Origin: Trabulsiella guamensis ATCC 49490
GTDB taxonomy: Bacteria > Pseudomonadota > Gammaproteobacteria > Enterobacterales > Enterobacteriaceae
Direction of reading: 5' to 3'
Assembly (NCBI RefSeq): GCF_000734965.1
Contig: NZ_JMTB01000031.1
Coordinates: forward strand, 1-40,943
DNA: 40,943 nt
The translations under genes were made by a program, and so were the position numbers. The notes beneath the pieces were generated by a model. That model saw only the letters and a program-made list of their open reading frames with translations, was not told the origin of the DNA and searched no databases. Of this stretch, positions 9,212 through 18,107 are shown piece by piece. Positions within the stretch are counted from its first letter, which is position 1, and each line of letters opens with the position of its first letter.

Positions 9212-9225
9212 CACGAGGAGTTTTT

Positions 9226-10389
9226 ATGCGTAGCGCACTTCCCTTTCCCACGCTCATGTCCGGCTTTGTCGCGGTGCTGGTGGGCTATGCCAGTTCAGCG
9301 GCAATCATCTGGCAGGCTGCCGCTGCAGCCCAGGCCACGCCAGTGCAAATCGCAGGCTGGATGACCGCTCTGGGTCTGGCGATGGGGATCAGCACGCTGG
9401 CGCTGACCTTATGGCGCAAAACGCCGGTGCTGACAGCCTGGTCAACACCGGGTGCTGCACTGCTGGTCAGCGGCCTGGAAAATGTCACGCTGTCGGAGGC
9501 TGTCGGGGTATTTATCTTCGCCAATGCGCTGATCGTATTGTGCGGCGTCACGGGGTTATTTGCGCGGCTGATGAAAGTGATCCCCCATTCGCTGGCAACC
9601 GCAATGCTCGCCGGGATCCTGTTGCGTTTCGGCCTGCAGGCGTTTGTCAGCCTGCAGCAACATCTTCTGCTGTGCGGCAGTATGTTACTGGCGTGGCTGG
9701 TGGGGAAAGCGCTCGCCCCGCGTTATGCGGTGATCGTCGCGTTGCTCGCGGGCTGTGCCGTGGCGTTGCTGCAAGGGAAAATCGCCTCCGCACCGCTCTC
9801 TTTTGCCGTGGTAATGCCTGAATTTATTGCCCCGCAGTTTACGCCATCGCTGTTGCTGAGCGTCGGGATCCCCTTTTTTCTGGTGACGATGGCGTCACAA
9901 AACGCGCCTGGATTTGCCACACTGCAGGCGGGCGGTTATCCGGTGCCAGTTTCGCCGCTGATTATTTTTACCGGAGGTCTGGCGCTGCTGCTGTCACCGT
10001 TTGGCGTCTATTCCATTTGTATCGCAGCCATCACCGCTGCCATTTGTCAGAGCCCGGACGCCCATCCCGATCCCAAACAACGCTGGCGCGCCTCGGCGAC
10101 AGCAGGTGTGTTTTATCTGCTGGCGGGGATCTTTGGCGGCTCGATTACGGCGCTGATGGGTGCGCTGCCGGTGGCGTGGATCCAGATGCTGGCCGGGCTG
10201 GCACTGCTCAGTACGCTCAGCGGCAGTCTGGTGCAGGCTCTGGCGCAGGAGAATGAGCGTGACGCGGCGATTGTCACCTTTCTGGTGACCGCCAGCGGCA
10301 TGACACTCGTCGGGATTAGTTCGCCTTTCTGGGGATTATTGCTCGGCGGACTGTGCTACGCCGTGCTGTCATTGCGCCGCCGCGCGTAA
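9226..10389 (+). CDS. benE: Benzoate/H+ symporter family protein BenE (YdcO)
   Basis: A 387-residue inner-membrane protein of the BenE family, with about a dozen hydrophobic segments and conserved runs such as TAWSTPGAALLV, TMASQNAPGFATLQAGGY and SPFGVYSICIAAITAAIC. It corresponds to E. coli YdcO. The family is named for benzoate uptake in Acinetobacter; the enterobacterial substrate is not shown here, and divergence from SutR hints at a sulfur-related or aromatic anion. The frame is open from 9184, but ATG 9226 is preferred because GAGGAG lies 6 bases upstream and it begins with the family's MRSALPFPTLMSGF. The 3' end overlaps the convergent araC-type gene by 21 bases. Confidence 0.9.
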   Translation: MRSALPFPTLMSGFVAVLVGYASSAAIIWQAAAAAQATPVQIAGWMTALGLAMGISTLALTLWRKTPVLTAWSTPGAALLVSGLENVTLSEAVGVFIFANALIVLCGVTGLFARLMKVIPHSLATAMLAGILLRFGLQAFVSLQQHLLLCGSMLLAWLVGKALAPRYAVIVALLAGCAVALLQGKIASAPLSFAVVMPEFIAPQFTPSLLLSVGIPFFLVTMASQNAPGFATLQAGGYPVPVSPLIIFTGGLALLLSPFGVYSICIAAITAAICQSPDAHPDPKQRWRASATAGVFYLLAGIFGGSITALMGALPVAWIQMLAGLALLSTLSGSLVQALAQENERDAAIVTFLVTASGMTLVGISSPFWGLLLGGLCYAVLSLRRRA

Positions 10390-11241
10390 CTGTGACGGGG
10401 TTTTGCCAGTCACGCTACGAAAGCGGTTGCTGAAGTGACTGGCAGAGCTGAACCCGCAAGCCAGCGCGATTTCGGTCAGTGTCATCGTCGAATGGCGCAC
10501 CAGTTCCTGCGCTTTTTCCATTCGCCGCTGCATCACATACTGGTGCGGCGCCATCTGCATTGACTGGCGGAACATCCGTGCGAAGTGGTACTCGCTGAGC
10601 GCCGCTTCCTGCGCCAGCGCGGCCAGCGTCAGCGGTTGTGACAGATGCTCTTCGATATAGGCCAGCGTATTGCGCAGCACAAACGGTGCCAGTCCGCCGG
10701 TTACTGTCGGCAACCGCCATTGCACGCTGGAGTAGTGCTGGATGAGATGCGTCAGTAACAGCGTACTGGCGCTGCTGAGCATCAGCTGATTAGCCTGCTG
10801 CTGCCAGTCGCAACCAAGCAGAAACTGACGATAGACCGCAGTGATTCTGGCGTCATCGGCAAAAATTTTCTCATCCAGCGTCAGCACCGCCGGGCTGCGA
10901 TCCCATATTTTCTCGGCGGTATCGCGCAGGTGTGCATCTGTACAGTACAGATGCACGAACGACAGATCATCACGAATATCCCACGTCGTTTCGCTCTCTT
11001 TCGGCATCAGGCAAAAACGATCCGGGCCGCCGCCGTTTTTCCAGCCGCCGGGCGTTTTCTGATAGCTTTCGTAGCCGTCAGCTACGTACAGGCTCAGGGT
11101 GTGGTGATCGCTCTGGACAGTGACGGTGTCATGCTTGTTGTACCAGGAGGCCAGTTGAATACCAGAGTTCAGCGACACCGTGTCCCGCAGGATGGCGTTC
11201 TGTTTACATAGCGTTTCAAAGGTACTGTAAGCGTGAGACAT
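10369..11241 (-). CDS. AraC-family transcriptional regulator
   Basis: A 290-residue regulator. The C-terminal third has the double helix-turn-helix of AraC/XylS proteins: LAALAQEAALSEYHFARMFR for the first, then LTEIALACGFSSASHFSNRF and GKTPSQLR for the second and the family signature. The N-terminal domain (about 1-170) is a putative effector domain that I cannot match to a named regulator. It is divergent from the EamA transporter gene (183 bases between starts), the usual layout for a regulator and the exporter it controls. The ribosome site upstream of ATG 11241 is weak. Not part of K-12 at this place. Confidence 0.85.
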   Translation of the reverse strand: MSHAYSTFETLCKQNAILRDTVSLNSGIQLASWYNKHDTVTVQSDHHTLSLYVADGYESYQKTPGGWKNGGGPDRFCLMPKESETTWDIRDDLSFVHLYCTDAHLRDTAEKIWDRSPAVLTLDEKIFADDARITAVYRQFLLGCDWQQQANQLMLSSASTLLLTHLIQHYSSVQWRLPTVTGGLAPFVLRNTLAYIEEHLSQPLTLAALAQEAALSEYHFARMFRQSMQMAPHQYVMQRRMEKAQELVRHSTMTLTEIALACGFSSASHFSNRFRSVTGKTPSQLRAAAQ

Positions 11242-11424
11242 AACAACCGTTAAATCGATGGATCAGACCTCCAGTCTATGAAGAGTCAGCGCCCGTTGCC
11301 AGTGTTGTGAGCGACGCCCGGCAGAAAAACCGCAAGAATTTGCAAGTCAGACGCAGACGGATGACAGCGCATTTGCGTGTTCTTCGTCAGACTGACAGCA
11401 GGTTGTTACACGAGAGAAAAAAAC

Positions 11425-12334
11425 ATGAATGTCTTATTGTATGCGCTGGTCGTCGTTATCTGGGGAACGACATGGATTGCCATTTTTCTGCAGCAAGGTC
11501 CGGTGCCTGCGCCAGTGTCTATCTTCTGGCGCTTCGCGGTCGCCAGCGTCACGATGCTGGTGGTGTTGGTCGCCCTGCGCCGCCTGCGTCGTCTGAGCTT
11601 TCGCGATCATCTTTTTTGCCTGTTGCAAGGATGCTGCGTGTTTTGCTTTAACTTCTGGTGTTTTTATACTGCGGCGGCGTACATCAACACGGGTCTGGAA
11701 TCAGTGATTTTCTCCATGGCGGTGCTGTTCAACGCCATCAACAGTTTTCTTTTTTTTCGCCAGCAACCGCCGCGGCGCTTTTATCTGGCGGCGCTGCTGG
11801 GGCTGACCGGGATTGTGACGCTGTTCTGGGACGATCTGCTGGCCAGCGGCGTTAATACTTCGCTGCTGTTCGGCATCGCATTGAGCGCGCTGGGAACCTA
11901 TGGCTTTTCGCTGGGCAACATGTTGAGCCTGCGCCACCAGCGCCGTGGTCTGGAAACCCTGACCACCAACAGCTGGGCGATGCTGTATGGCACGTTGGTC
12001 ATGGGAGCCATTGCCCTGATCCGCGGTGACGATTTCACCCCGCAGTGGACGTTCAGCTATATGGGTGCGTTGCTGTATCTGGCGTTGCTGGGATCGGTGG
12101 TGGCTTTCGGCGCCTATTTCACTCTGGTCGGGCGTATCGGTGCCAGCAATGCCGCCTACAGTACTTTGCTGTTCCCGCTGGTGGCGCTGACCATTTCGAC
12201 GTTTTTATGAGGGATATGTCTGGCATCTGAACGCCGTCTTTGGCCTGGCGTTAATTCTGGTGGGGAATCTGGTGATGTTTGCCCGACCGGAAACCTGGTT
12301 TCGCCCGCGAGGGTTACACGGTAAAACCGCCTGA
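11425..12334 (+). pseudogene. DMT-superfamily EamA-type transporter, frameshifted near the 3' end
   Basis: Inner-membrane metabolite transporter of the EamA family: ten hydrophobic segments, N-terminal LLYALVVVIWGTTWIAIF, and a second repeat ending RIGASNAAYSTLLFPLVALT. The first frame stops at TGA 12208-12210 after STFL. Continuing in the other frame from 12206 gives YEGYVWHLNAVFGLALILVG and MFARPETWFRP, the expected last helix, ending at TGA 12332-12334. One T fewer in the run at 12202-12206 (four rather than five) would restore a 302-residue protein with the normal ST-FYEGYVW junction. The defect is either a real inactivating insertion or a sequencing error. Start ATG 11425 is chosen because the product then begins with the first helix; the frame extends further upstream to 11377. 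Confidence 0.82.
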
Positions 12335-12341
12335 TGAATGC

Positions 12342-12363
12342 AGCGCCATCCGCAGATGGCGCT
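12342..12363. terminator. Hairpin between the EamA gene and ydcL
   Basis: A perfect 9-bp stem AGCGCCATC / GATGGCGCT with loop CGCA lies between convergent genes, 7 bases after the repaired EamA stop and 7 bases before the ydcL stop. Only a weak AT-rich stretch follows on either side, so termination strength is uncertain. Confidence 0.55.
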
Positions 12364-12370
12364 TGCCATA

Positions 12371-13039
12371 TTATTTGTTATTCGGGTCAAATTTCACTGC
12401 GTCGATCGCCATATCATCGATCACCTGTTTCAGCGTATCGACAGTCAACGGCGTGTTTTCATTCGCCAGCTCTTTGCCTTCACCTTTACGCACCACTTTG
12501 ATCACCGGCTTATTGGTTTTCGCGTCGATCAACTCCCCTTCAAAATAGAGGTTAGTGTCCATGGTCCGATGGCCGGTCGCCATTTGTGTTCCCGCCACCA
12601 CCATCGCGACAGGGATGACTTCATAGAATTGCAGCCCTTCTTTGCTGGAATCCACCCCGGTGATTGCGCCACGGAAAATCAGACTGCGCGGTCCGGGGGT
12701 TATTGCCAGCGGTTTGCGCTCGGCGATCGCCTGTTTCAGTTGCGTGTTCGTGTAATTACGGATTTGATCCAGTGCTTTCTGAGCAATCTGTGTATTCGGT
12801 TTTGGCACCGGATAATAAACGATCGGGTTAAAGACGACGTTATCGTAATTATTCGGGTTGTAATCAGGATCGATCCAGCGTAATTCCGGTTTACCGGAAG
12901 CGGAGGTCGTCTCCTTCAGATTGGAATAGTCTTTCAGAAAACCGGAATACTTATCAGGCTGAGCAATTTTTGACGCACAACCGGTCAACGCCATCATAGC
13001 TGTAATAACAGCTACGCTTAATAACGCTTTAGTACGCAT
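12371..13039 (-). CDS. ydcL: DUF3313 lipoprotein YdcL
   Basis: A 222-residue predicted lipoprotein matching E. coli YdcL in length and sequence. The signal peptide MRTKALLSVAVITAMMALTG ends in a lipobox with Cys21 (LTGCAS). Asp is not at +2, so sorting to the outer membrane is likely. The mature part contains PDKYSGFLKDYS, RSLIFRGAITGVD and GTQMATGHRTMDT, typical of DUF3313. Function unknown. The frame is open further upstream to 13234, but those residues are unlike the family, and the lipoprotein signal fixes the start at 13039. Confidence 0.93.
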   Translation of the reverse strand: MRTKALLSVAVITAMMALTGCASKIAQPDKYSGFLKDYSNLKETTSASGKPELRWIDPDYNPNNYDNVVFNPIVYYPVPKPNTQIAQKALDQIRNYTNTQLKQAIAERKPLAITPGPRSLIFRGAITGVDSSKEGLQFYEVIPVAMVVAGTQMATGHRTMDTNLYFEGELIDAKTNKPVIKVVRKGEGKELANENTPLTVDTLKQVIDDMAIDAVKFDPNNK

Positions 13040-13132
13040 GTAGAAATCCCTTGAAATGCATGAGTGCAACGTAGTTATAGCAAACGACCGGGGGGTTTGT
13101 TGTAGCAATAAACGGGGAAGATCAAAATAATG

Positions 13133-13161
13133 AAAAAAATAACGCCCATCGTCAGATGGGC
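13133..13161 (-). terminator. Rho-independent terminator of tehB
   Basis: Stem GCCCATC / GATGGGC with loop GTCA at 13144-13161. Read on the minus strand it is followed by a TTATTTTTTT tract (13133-13139 are A on the plus strand). It lies 11 bases after the tehB stop and separates tehB from ydcL. Confidence 0.85.
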
Positions 13162-13172
13162 TGAATGCAGGG

Positions 13173-13766
13173 TCAGGCGGTTTTACGCGCCAGCATGGTG
13201 GCGAAGCGCAGCTTAATGCGATTGCCTTCAGCATCAGTGCGGTGTAATTCTCCTACCTCTTCGTTGTATTTGAGCAATTCCCAACCAGTATAATAATTAC
13301 TCAGCTCATGCGGTTTAAACGCGAACGGGAAACCGACAGTGCAGGGATAATCGTCCGTATCCATTGCCGCTACAATCAGGTTATATCCACCGACTCTGGT
13401 ACAGCGCTGCATATTATTAATCAGACCCGGAATGGTGTTTGCTTCCAGAAACATCAGCACTACCGTCGAAAGAATAAAATCATATTCCCCGTCAAAGTTA
13501 AGGCTATTAAGATCCTTAATCGCAGTAAGCAGATTATCCAGCCCCTCTTCCTGACGAATCGTCTCCAGATTATTAATGCTCATCGGATTTTTGTCCCACG
13601 CGGTGACGTCATACCCGTTGGCCGCCAGATAAAGACTGTTGCGCCCGTTGCCGCACCCCAGGTCAAGCGTTTTGCCCGGCGGCACAATGGTTGCGGCGTG
13701 CAGCACTTCTGAGTGGGTTTTCGTCAGGCCATATTTGTCGGTAAAGTAGTTTTCGTCGCAGGTCAT
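13173..13766 (-). CDS. tehB: Tellurite-resistance SAM-dependent methyltransferase TehB
   Basis: A 197-residue class I methyltransferase matching E. coli TehB. The SAM-binding motif [21 protein letters not shown] lies at about residues 36-55, with motif AWDKN following and STVVLMFLE as the motif IV region. TehB volatilises or methylates tellurite and can confer resistance when overexpressed. In E. coli it follows tehA, a SLAC1-type membrane channel. No tehA is present here: the 117 bases upstream lead directly to the divergent ydcK. It has its own terminator, so it is a single-gene unit. Confidence 0.94.
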   Translation of the reverse strand: MTCDENYFTDKYGLTKTHSEVLHAATIVPPGKTLDLGCGNGRNSLYLAANGYDVTAWDKNPMSINNLETIRQEEGLDNLLTAIKDLNSLNFDGEYDFILSTVVLMFLEANTIPGLINNMQRCTRVGGYNLIVAAMDTDDYPCTVGFPFAFKPHELSNYYTGWELLKYNEEVGELHRTDAEGNRIKLRFATMLARKTA

Positions 13767-13886
13767 GGTTAATCCTTCCCTTCTGATTTTTCAATTCGTT
13801 TAAGATGCATTTTAAATAAACCTTCAAAAACACGCTACGGAGATCTTTGCTACGTTTATGTTAACCGACAGTGACGAGCAACCGTG

Positions 13887-14816
13887 ATGAACAAATACCG
13901 CCTCAGCGATGAAACCCGCCAGCATCATTACCCGGAAAACGGGGAAACCCGCACCGTAACACTACGACAGATCATCGCCCTGCGCGATTTTGCTGACGTC
14001 ACCGCTGGCACAACAGGCGGCTGGATAGACGACGAATCCGCCCTCAGCCAACAGGGCCATTGCTGGATCTACAATAGCGACAGCGTGGTCTTCGCCGGGG
14101 CGCGGATTGAAGATAACGCCCGTCTGCTTGATACCTGTGCCGTCAGTCATCAGGCACAAATAAGTGACAATGTCACCGTTCAGGCGTCGCAAATCCGTGG
14201 TAAATGTCATCTGTTCGGCGACGCCTGCATACTGCAACACTGCGAGATTATTGCCGCCAGAGGACTGACGCCGGACGCGGAAAAAATACTGCAAATCTAC
14301 GAGCGCGCCATCGTCAGCCGGTCGCGGATTGTGCATCAGGCACAAATTTATGGCGACGTTTTTGTCAATCAGGCGTTTGTCGAACACCGGGCGGAGATAT
14401 TTGGCAGCGCGCGTATTGAAGGTAATGAAGAAAATAACGTCTGGATCTGCGACTGCGCCAGCGTTTCGGGTCATGCGCGGATCATCGCCGGTCGCGGCGA
14501 GGATGCGATCCCCACCCTGCGTTACGGCGCAGTCGTGACCGACGACGCCGTGGTGGAAGGGAATTGCGTGCTGAAACAACGCGTGCGAATTGGCGGCCAT
14601 GCCTGGTTACAGGGCGGCCCGTTGCTGCTGGATGATAATGTGATGATTCATGGGCGCGCACGCATTCGCGGCGATGTGATTATTGAGCACGAGGTCGACA
14701 TCAGCGGCGATGCGGTTATCGAAACTTTTGATGGCGAGCAGATTCACCTGCGCGGGCAAAAGGTGATCAGTGGCGACCAGCGCATTACCCGTACGCCACT
14801 GCTGGGATCACTTTGA
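13887..14816 (+). CDS. ydcK: Hexapeptide-repeat protein YdcK
   Basis: A 309-residue protein resembling E. coli YdcK. Most of it is built from imperfect hexapeptide (left-handed beta-helix) repeats, for example SDNVTVQASQIRG, RSRIVHQAQIYGD, HARIIAGRG and DVIIEHEVDISGDAVIE. Function is unknown; the fold is found in acyltransferases and scaffold proteins. The frame opens with GTG at 13884, but ATG 13887 gives MNKYRLS, matching the MTKYRLS start of the E. coli protein. The 3' end overlaps rimL tail to tail by 9 bases. It is slightly shorter than the 326-residue E. coli protein, perhaps lacking one or two repeats. Confidence 0.9.
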   Translation: MNKYRLSDETRQHHYPENGETRTVTLRQIIALRDFADVTAGTTGGWIDDESALSQQGHCWIYNSDSVVFAGARIEDNARLLDTCAVSHQAQISDNVTVQASQIRGKCHLFGDACILQHCEIIAARGLTPDAEKILQIYERAIVSRSRIVHQAQIYGDVFVNQAFVEHRAEIFGSARIEGNEENNVWICDCASVSGHARIIAGRGEDAIPTLRYGAVVTDDAVVEGNCVLKQRVRIGGHAWLQGGPLLLDDNVMIHGRARIRGDVIIEHEVDISGDAVIETFDGEQIHLRGQKVISGDQRITRTPLLGSL

Positions 14817-15365
14817 GGCGGGATCGACAATGCGTGCGTAGATATTCTGATCGTGATATTCACCGTTGAGGAATTCCGCCTGCCTCAGGCAGCCTTCCAG
14901 CACGAAACCGTTGCGTTGCGCCACCCGGTTGCTCGGCGCATTCGCCACCCGGCATTTGATGACAAACCGCCGCACATCGCCGCGCTGGCTGTAGAAATGA
15001 ATAAACGCCTGTAATGCCTGCGACAGGATGCCCTGCCCCTGATGCGCCTCGTCAATCCAGTAGCCGATATAACCTGTTTTGTTCAGCGGCTCAATCTGAT
15101 TGAAGGACAACACCCCCACCATTTCTTCACCGTCAAAGATCAGAAACATTTTGGCGTAGCCGCGCTGATGTAGCATGACGTTTCCCTGCGCATGCTGGCG
15201 CGTGGCGTTTTCATCGGTTACGTCTTTAACCCAGTTCAGGGAGTGTTGCAGCCACGCCTGATTTTTCAGTACCAGCTGATGCAGTTCCGGTACGAAACGC
15301 TCGTCGATCGCACGCAGCGACAGTCGGTCATTGACGGGAATAAAAACATCGGGGGTTGTCGCCAT
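14808..15365 (-). CDS. rimL: Ribosomal protein L7/L12 serine N-acetyltransferase RimL
   Basis: A 185-residue GNAT acetyltransferase matching E. coli RimL, which acetylates the N-terminal serine of L12 to give L7. Recognisable are LNWVKDVT, QGNVMLHQRGYAKMF, GYIGYWIDEAHQGQGILSQA (acetyl-CoA loop Q/RxxGxG/A as HQGQGI) and VANAPSNRVAQRNGF, where the Asn-Arg-Val-Ala segment is typical of the RimJ/RimL group. The start at 15365 is chosen over the upstream ATG at 15386 because AAGGGAG lies directly before it and the length fits. In K-12 a small gene, ydcH, lies between opgD and rimL; here only 59 bases separate them. Confidence 0.93.
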   Translation of the reverse strand: MATTPDVFIPVNDRLSLRAIDERFVPELHQLVLKNQAWLQHSLNWVKDVTDENATRQHAQGNVMLHQRGYAKMFLIFDGEEMVGVLSFNQIEPLNKTGYIGYWIDEAHQGQGILSQALQAFIHFYSQRGDVRRFVIKCRVANAPSNRVAQRNGFVLEGCLRQAEFLNGEYHDQNIYARIVDPASK

Positions 15366-15389
15366 CGCCACTCCCTTTGCAATCATGGG

Positions 15390-15416
15390 CGCCCCACCAG
15401 TGCGTCTGGCGGGGCG
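15390..15416 (-). terminator. Hairpin between opgD and rimL
   Basis: CGCCCC / GGGGCG plus CCAG / CTGG around a TGCGT loop, with one A-C mismatch. It starts 9 bases downstream of the opgD stop on the minus strand. There is no T tract after it, so it may attenuate or stabilise opgD mRNA rather than terminate fully. Confidence 0.45.
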
Positions 15417-15424
15417 TGGGTGGA

Positions 15425-17080
15425 TTACCGCATCACGCGATCATCAACATAGTTTCGCTTGTCCGGCGCAGGCGGGAAATACTGATACAGCCAGGTTTCG
15501 CTGATCGCCTCGCCCTGACAACGCAGGAACATACGCATTTCCACGGGTTCGGTGGAATCGGAGGTCGGATACCAGTCAAACAAGATGCGATACCCGTCGA
15601 ACGGTTGTACATAAAGAATTTCGACCTGCTTCGCTTCACCACTGGAGAGCGTGATCACAGGCTCAATGCCTTTCGGCGCAGAGGCGTTAAGATCACCGCC
15701 GACGAAGTCAATGGCAAAGCGACGCGCCCATTTATCCGGGAAATGTTCGCCCGGCGCCCAGCCTTCCGGGAAGCCGCCCATGCCGGTGCGGGTCGCCAGC
15801 ACGCGCGCCAGCGGGGAACGTACCGGCGGCATCGCGCTCCAGTAAAGGCGATATTTAAAGTCCAGTTCGTCGCCCGCTTTGACAGGTTTTTCCGGTGTCC
15901 AGAAGCAAACAATGTTATCAAGCGTTTCGCCGGTGGTCGGGATCTCCATCAGCCCGACGGCGCCTTTACCCCACGCGTTACGCGGTTCAACCCACAGGCT
16001 CGGGCGTTTATTGTACCAGCCCATCACGTCCTGATAATGGCTGAAGTCGCGATCAAGTTGCAACAGGCCAAATCCTTTGGGGTTTTTATCCTGAAACGCA
16101 TTGAACTGCAGCTTTTGCGGGTTATTCAGCGGGCGGCAGATCCACTCGCCATTACCGAGCCACATCGCAAGGCGGTCAGAATCGTGGATTTGCGGGTGGA
16201 TGGTATCGCAGGTGCGGCGTTCGTTATTGCCGCAACTGAACATGCTGGTCATCGGTGCAATGCCGAGCTGTTTGATGTCTTTGCGCGCATAGACGTGGTT
16301 TTCAACGTCCATGATCACCTGACTCTCTTCGCAGTTGATCACGAACTTATACGCCCCGGTGACGCTCGGGCTGTCGAGCAGCGCGTAGACAGTGAAGGTC
16401 GTTGCGCCTGGCTTGACGGTTTCAAACCAGAACGAAGTGAAATCCGGGAACTCTTCCGGCGTGTCGGTAAAGGTATCTACCGCCAGACCGCGGGCAGACA
16501 AGCCATACTGATACGTGCTGTCGACCGCGCGGAAATAACTGGCGCCGAGGAAGGAGACAATGTCACGGCGGGCCAGCTCCGGCGCCTTAAAGGCGCGGAA
16601 CCCGGCAAAACCGAGGTCGGTCTGCCCTTCCAGTTGTTTCGTATCAACTCCCGCGTCGTTGTACTGGAACAATTCAGGGCGGAAATGAATCTCCCGTGCC
16701 TGCTGGGTCTGTGAATCCAGCGAAAACATGCGTACACGACGACGGAACCCCATGCCGACATGAAAGAACTGGACATCCAGCTTGCGGGCTTCAACGTTGT
16801 TCCACAGCGATTGCGCAGCGTCATACTGAATGCTGTTATAAGCCTGCGGCGTCATGGTTGCCAGCGTCTCAGGCAGGGCGCGCGGCGGACCACCCCATGG
16901 CTGGCGGGACAGATCGTGCGCCATGGATTGCAGCACGTTGTAATCAAAACGACGCGTCTGACCGTCGGCGATGTCCGACTCTTCAGCCCAGGCGGCGTTA
17001 GTGAAAAGCGATGCGACTCCGGAGGTGCCCGCAACGGCGGCCACAGCCATGGAAGATTTTAAAAAACGTCTGCGGTTCAT
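15425..17080 (-). CDS. opgD: Periplasmic glucan biosynthesis protein OpgD (MdoD)
   Basis: A 551-residue periplasmic protein controlling the length and structure of osmoregulated periplasmic glucans, paralogue of OpgG. The N-terminus [18 protein letters not shown] is a Tat signal with the RRRFLK motif, and the cleavage site is probably after AWA (about residue 32). The mature part has the MdoG-type beta-sandwich signatures [31 protein letters not shown]-like [23 protein letters not shown] and [20 protein letters not shown]. The length matches E. coli OpgD. Transcribed on its own, with about 240 bases upstream that hold its promoter and the terminator of the next gene. Confidence 0.95.
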   Translation of the reverse strand: MNRRRFLKSSMAVAAVAGTSGVASLFTNAAWAEESDIADGQTRRFDYNVLQSMAHDLSRQPWGGPPRALPETLATMTPQAYNSIQYDAAQSLWNNVEARKLDVQFFHVGMGFRRRVRMFSLDSQTQQAREIHFRPELFQYNDAGVDTKQLEGQTDLGFAGFRAFKAPELARRDIVSFLGASYFRAVDSTYQYGLSARGLAVDTFTDTPEEFPDFTSFWFETVKPGATTFTVYALLDSPSVTGAYKFVINCEESQVIMDVENHVYARKDIKQLGIAPMTSMFSCGNNERRTCDTIHPQIHDSDRLAMWLGNGEWICRPLNNPQKLQFNAFQDKNPKGFGLLQLDRDFSHYQDVMGWYNKRPSLWVEPRNAWGKGAVGLMEIPTTGETLDNIVCFWTPEKPVKAGDELDFKYRLYWSAMPPVRSPLARVLATRTGMGGFPEGWAPGEHFPDKWARRFAIDFVGGDLNASAPKGIEPVITLSSGEAKQVEILYVQPFDGYRILFDWYPTSDSTEPVEMRMFLRCQGEAISETWLYQYFPPAPDKRNYVDDRVMR

Positions 17081-17266
17081 GCCTGAGAAAGCGTCCTTTT
17101 ATCATGTCAATTGATGCGCAACAGCGGCAAACAGATGCGTCGTGAATGTCGCTCACTCTAGACAAAAATGATTGATAATCCAATTGTTGACGGCAGAAAA
17201 AGCGCGCAAAGGCAGAAAAAACTGTTGTCGACCAGAATCAGCCGAAACGGAGGTAAATTTATGTAT

Positions 17267-17300
17267 AAAAAAACCCCTGCCTGACATCATCAGCAGGGGT
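17267..17300 (-). terminator. Rho-independent terminator of the binding-protein operon
   Basis: Stem ACCCCTGC / GCAGGGGT (17273-17280 and 17293-17300) with a 12-base loop. On the minus strand it runs directly into seven T (17267-17273 are A on the plus strand). It lies 21 bases after the stop of the binding-protein gene. Confidence 0.9.
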
Positions 17301-17321
17301 CAATGTTCTGGCACAGCATTT

Positions 17322-18095
17322 TTATTTTACGCTGACATCAATACCCGGAAAGTATTTAGCCGCCAGCGTGGTGATCGTCCCGTCAGCACGCACCTTATCG
17401 ATTGCCGCGTTGAGCTGTGCTTTTGTCGCGTCGTCACCCTGACGCAGGCCAAAACCGATACCGCTACCAAGAATGGTGTCATCCGATACCGGCTTGCCGA
17501 TGAATCCGAATCCCTTCCCCTGTGGTTTGCTGAGGAATCCTGCCTGTCCTGCGGCAGACATCACCAGCGAGGCATCAATCCTGCCGTTCAGCAAATCTGC
17601 CCATGCCATGTTCTGATCTTTGTATGACACCACCGTGACGCCGTGGGCTTCCCAGTGCTCTTTGGCATAGGTTTCCTGAATCGACCCCTGCAATACGCCG
17701 ATGGTTTTACCTTTCAGCCCTTCCGGCGTCGCTTCCATACCATCCCCGGCTTTACCGACCAGTTGCGATGGAATACGGTAGATGGGCTGGGTAAAATCGA
17801 TGCTCTTGCGGCGCTGCTCGGTGATGTTCATCGCCGAGTTAATGGCGTCAAATTTCTTTGCCACCAGCCCCGGGATCAACGCATCAAAAGACGATTCCAC
17901 CCAGCTGCATTTCAGTGAAGCGGCCTGGCAAATCGCTTTGCCGAGCTCAATATCAAACCCTTCCAGCTCCCCTGCCGCGTTTTTACTCTCAAACGGCGGG
18001 TACTCGGCTTCCACGCCATAGCGCAGTTCAGTGGCGGCAAATGATGAGTAAACGCTGAACATCCCCAGAATAAGTAACAGTGCTTTGATCTTCAT
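17322..18095 (-). CDS. Periplasmic amino-acid-binding protein (SBP family 3, ArgT/HisJ-like)
   Basis: A 257-residue ABC-type solute-binding protein. The signal peptide MKIKALLLILGMFSVYSSFA is followed by ATELRYGVEAEYPPF. GFDIELGKAICQ, DALIPGLVAKKFDAINSAMN and TEQRRKSIDFTQPIY are the canonical SBP_bac_3 motifs, closest in feel to the lysine/arginine/ornithine and histidine group. The ligand cannot be fixed by eye. No permease or ATPase gene is next to it; instead it sits 12 bases downstream of an aminotransferase gene on the same strand and so is probably co-transcribed with it. It may feed another transporter's membrane part. Confidence 0.88.
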   Translation of the reverse strand: MKIKALLLILGMFSVYSSFAATELRYGVEAEYPPFESKNAAGELEGFDIELGKAICQAASLKCSWVESSFDALIPGLVAKKFDAINSAMNITEQRRKSIDFTQPIYRIPSQLVGKAGDGMEATPEGLKGKTIGVLQGSIQETYAKEHWEAHGVTVVSYKDQNMAWADLLNGRIDASLVMSAAGQAGFLSKPQGKGFGFIGKPVSDDTILGSGIGFGLRQGDDATKAQLNAAIDKVRADGTITTLAAKYFPGIDVSVK

Positions 18096-18107
18096 GGCTT
18101 ATGCTCC

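Noticed and set aside
8600-9214. SutR starting at 9214 with 26 extra residues
   Set aside because: The extension would be translated through the operator palindromes, lacks a ribosome site and is not in the family.
15356-16714. A 452-codon open frame antisense to opgD and rimL
   Set aside because: It spans two real genes, has low-complexity composition and no family resemblance.
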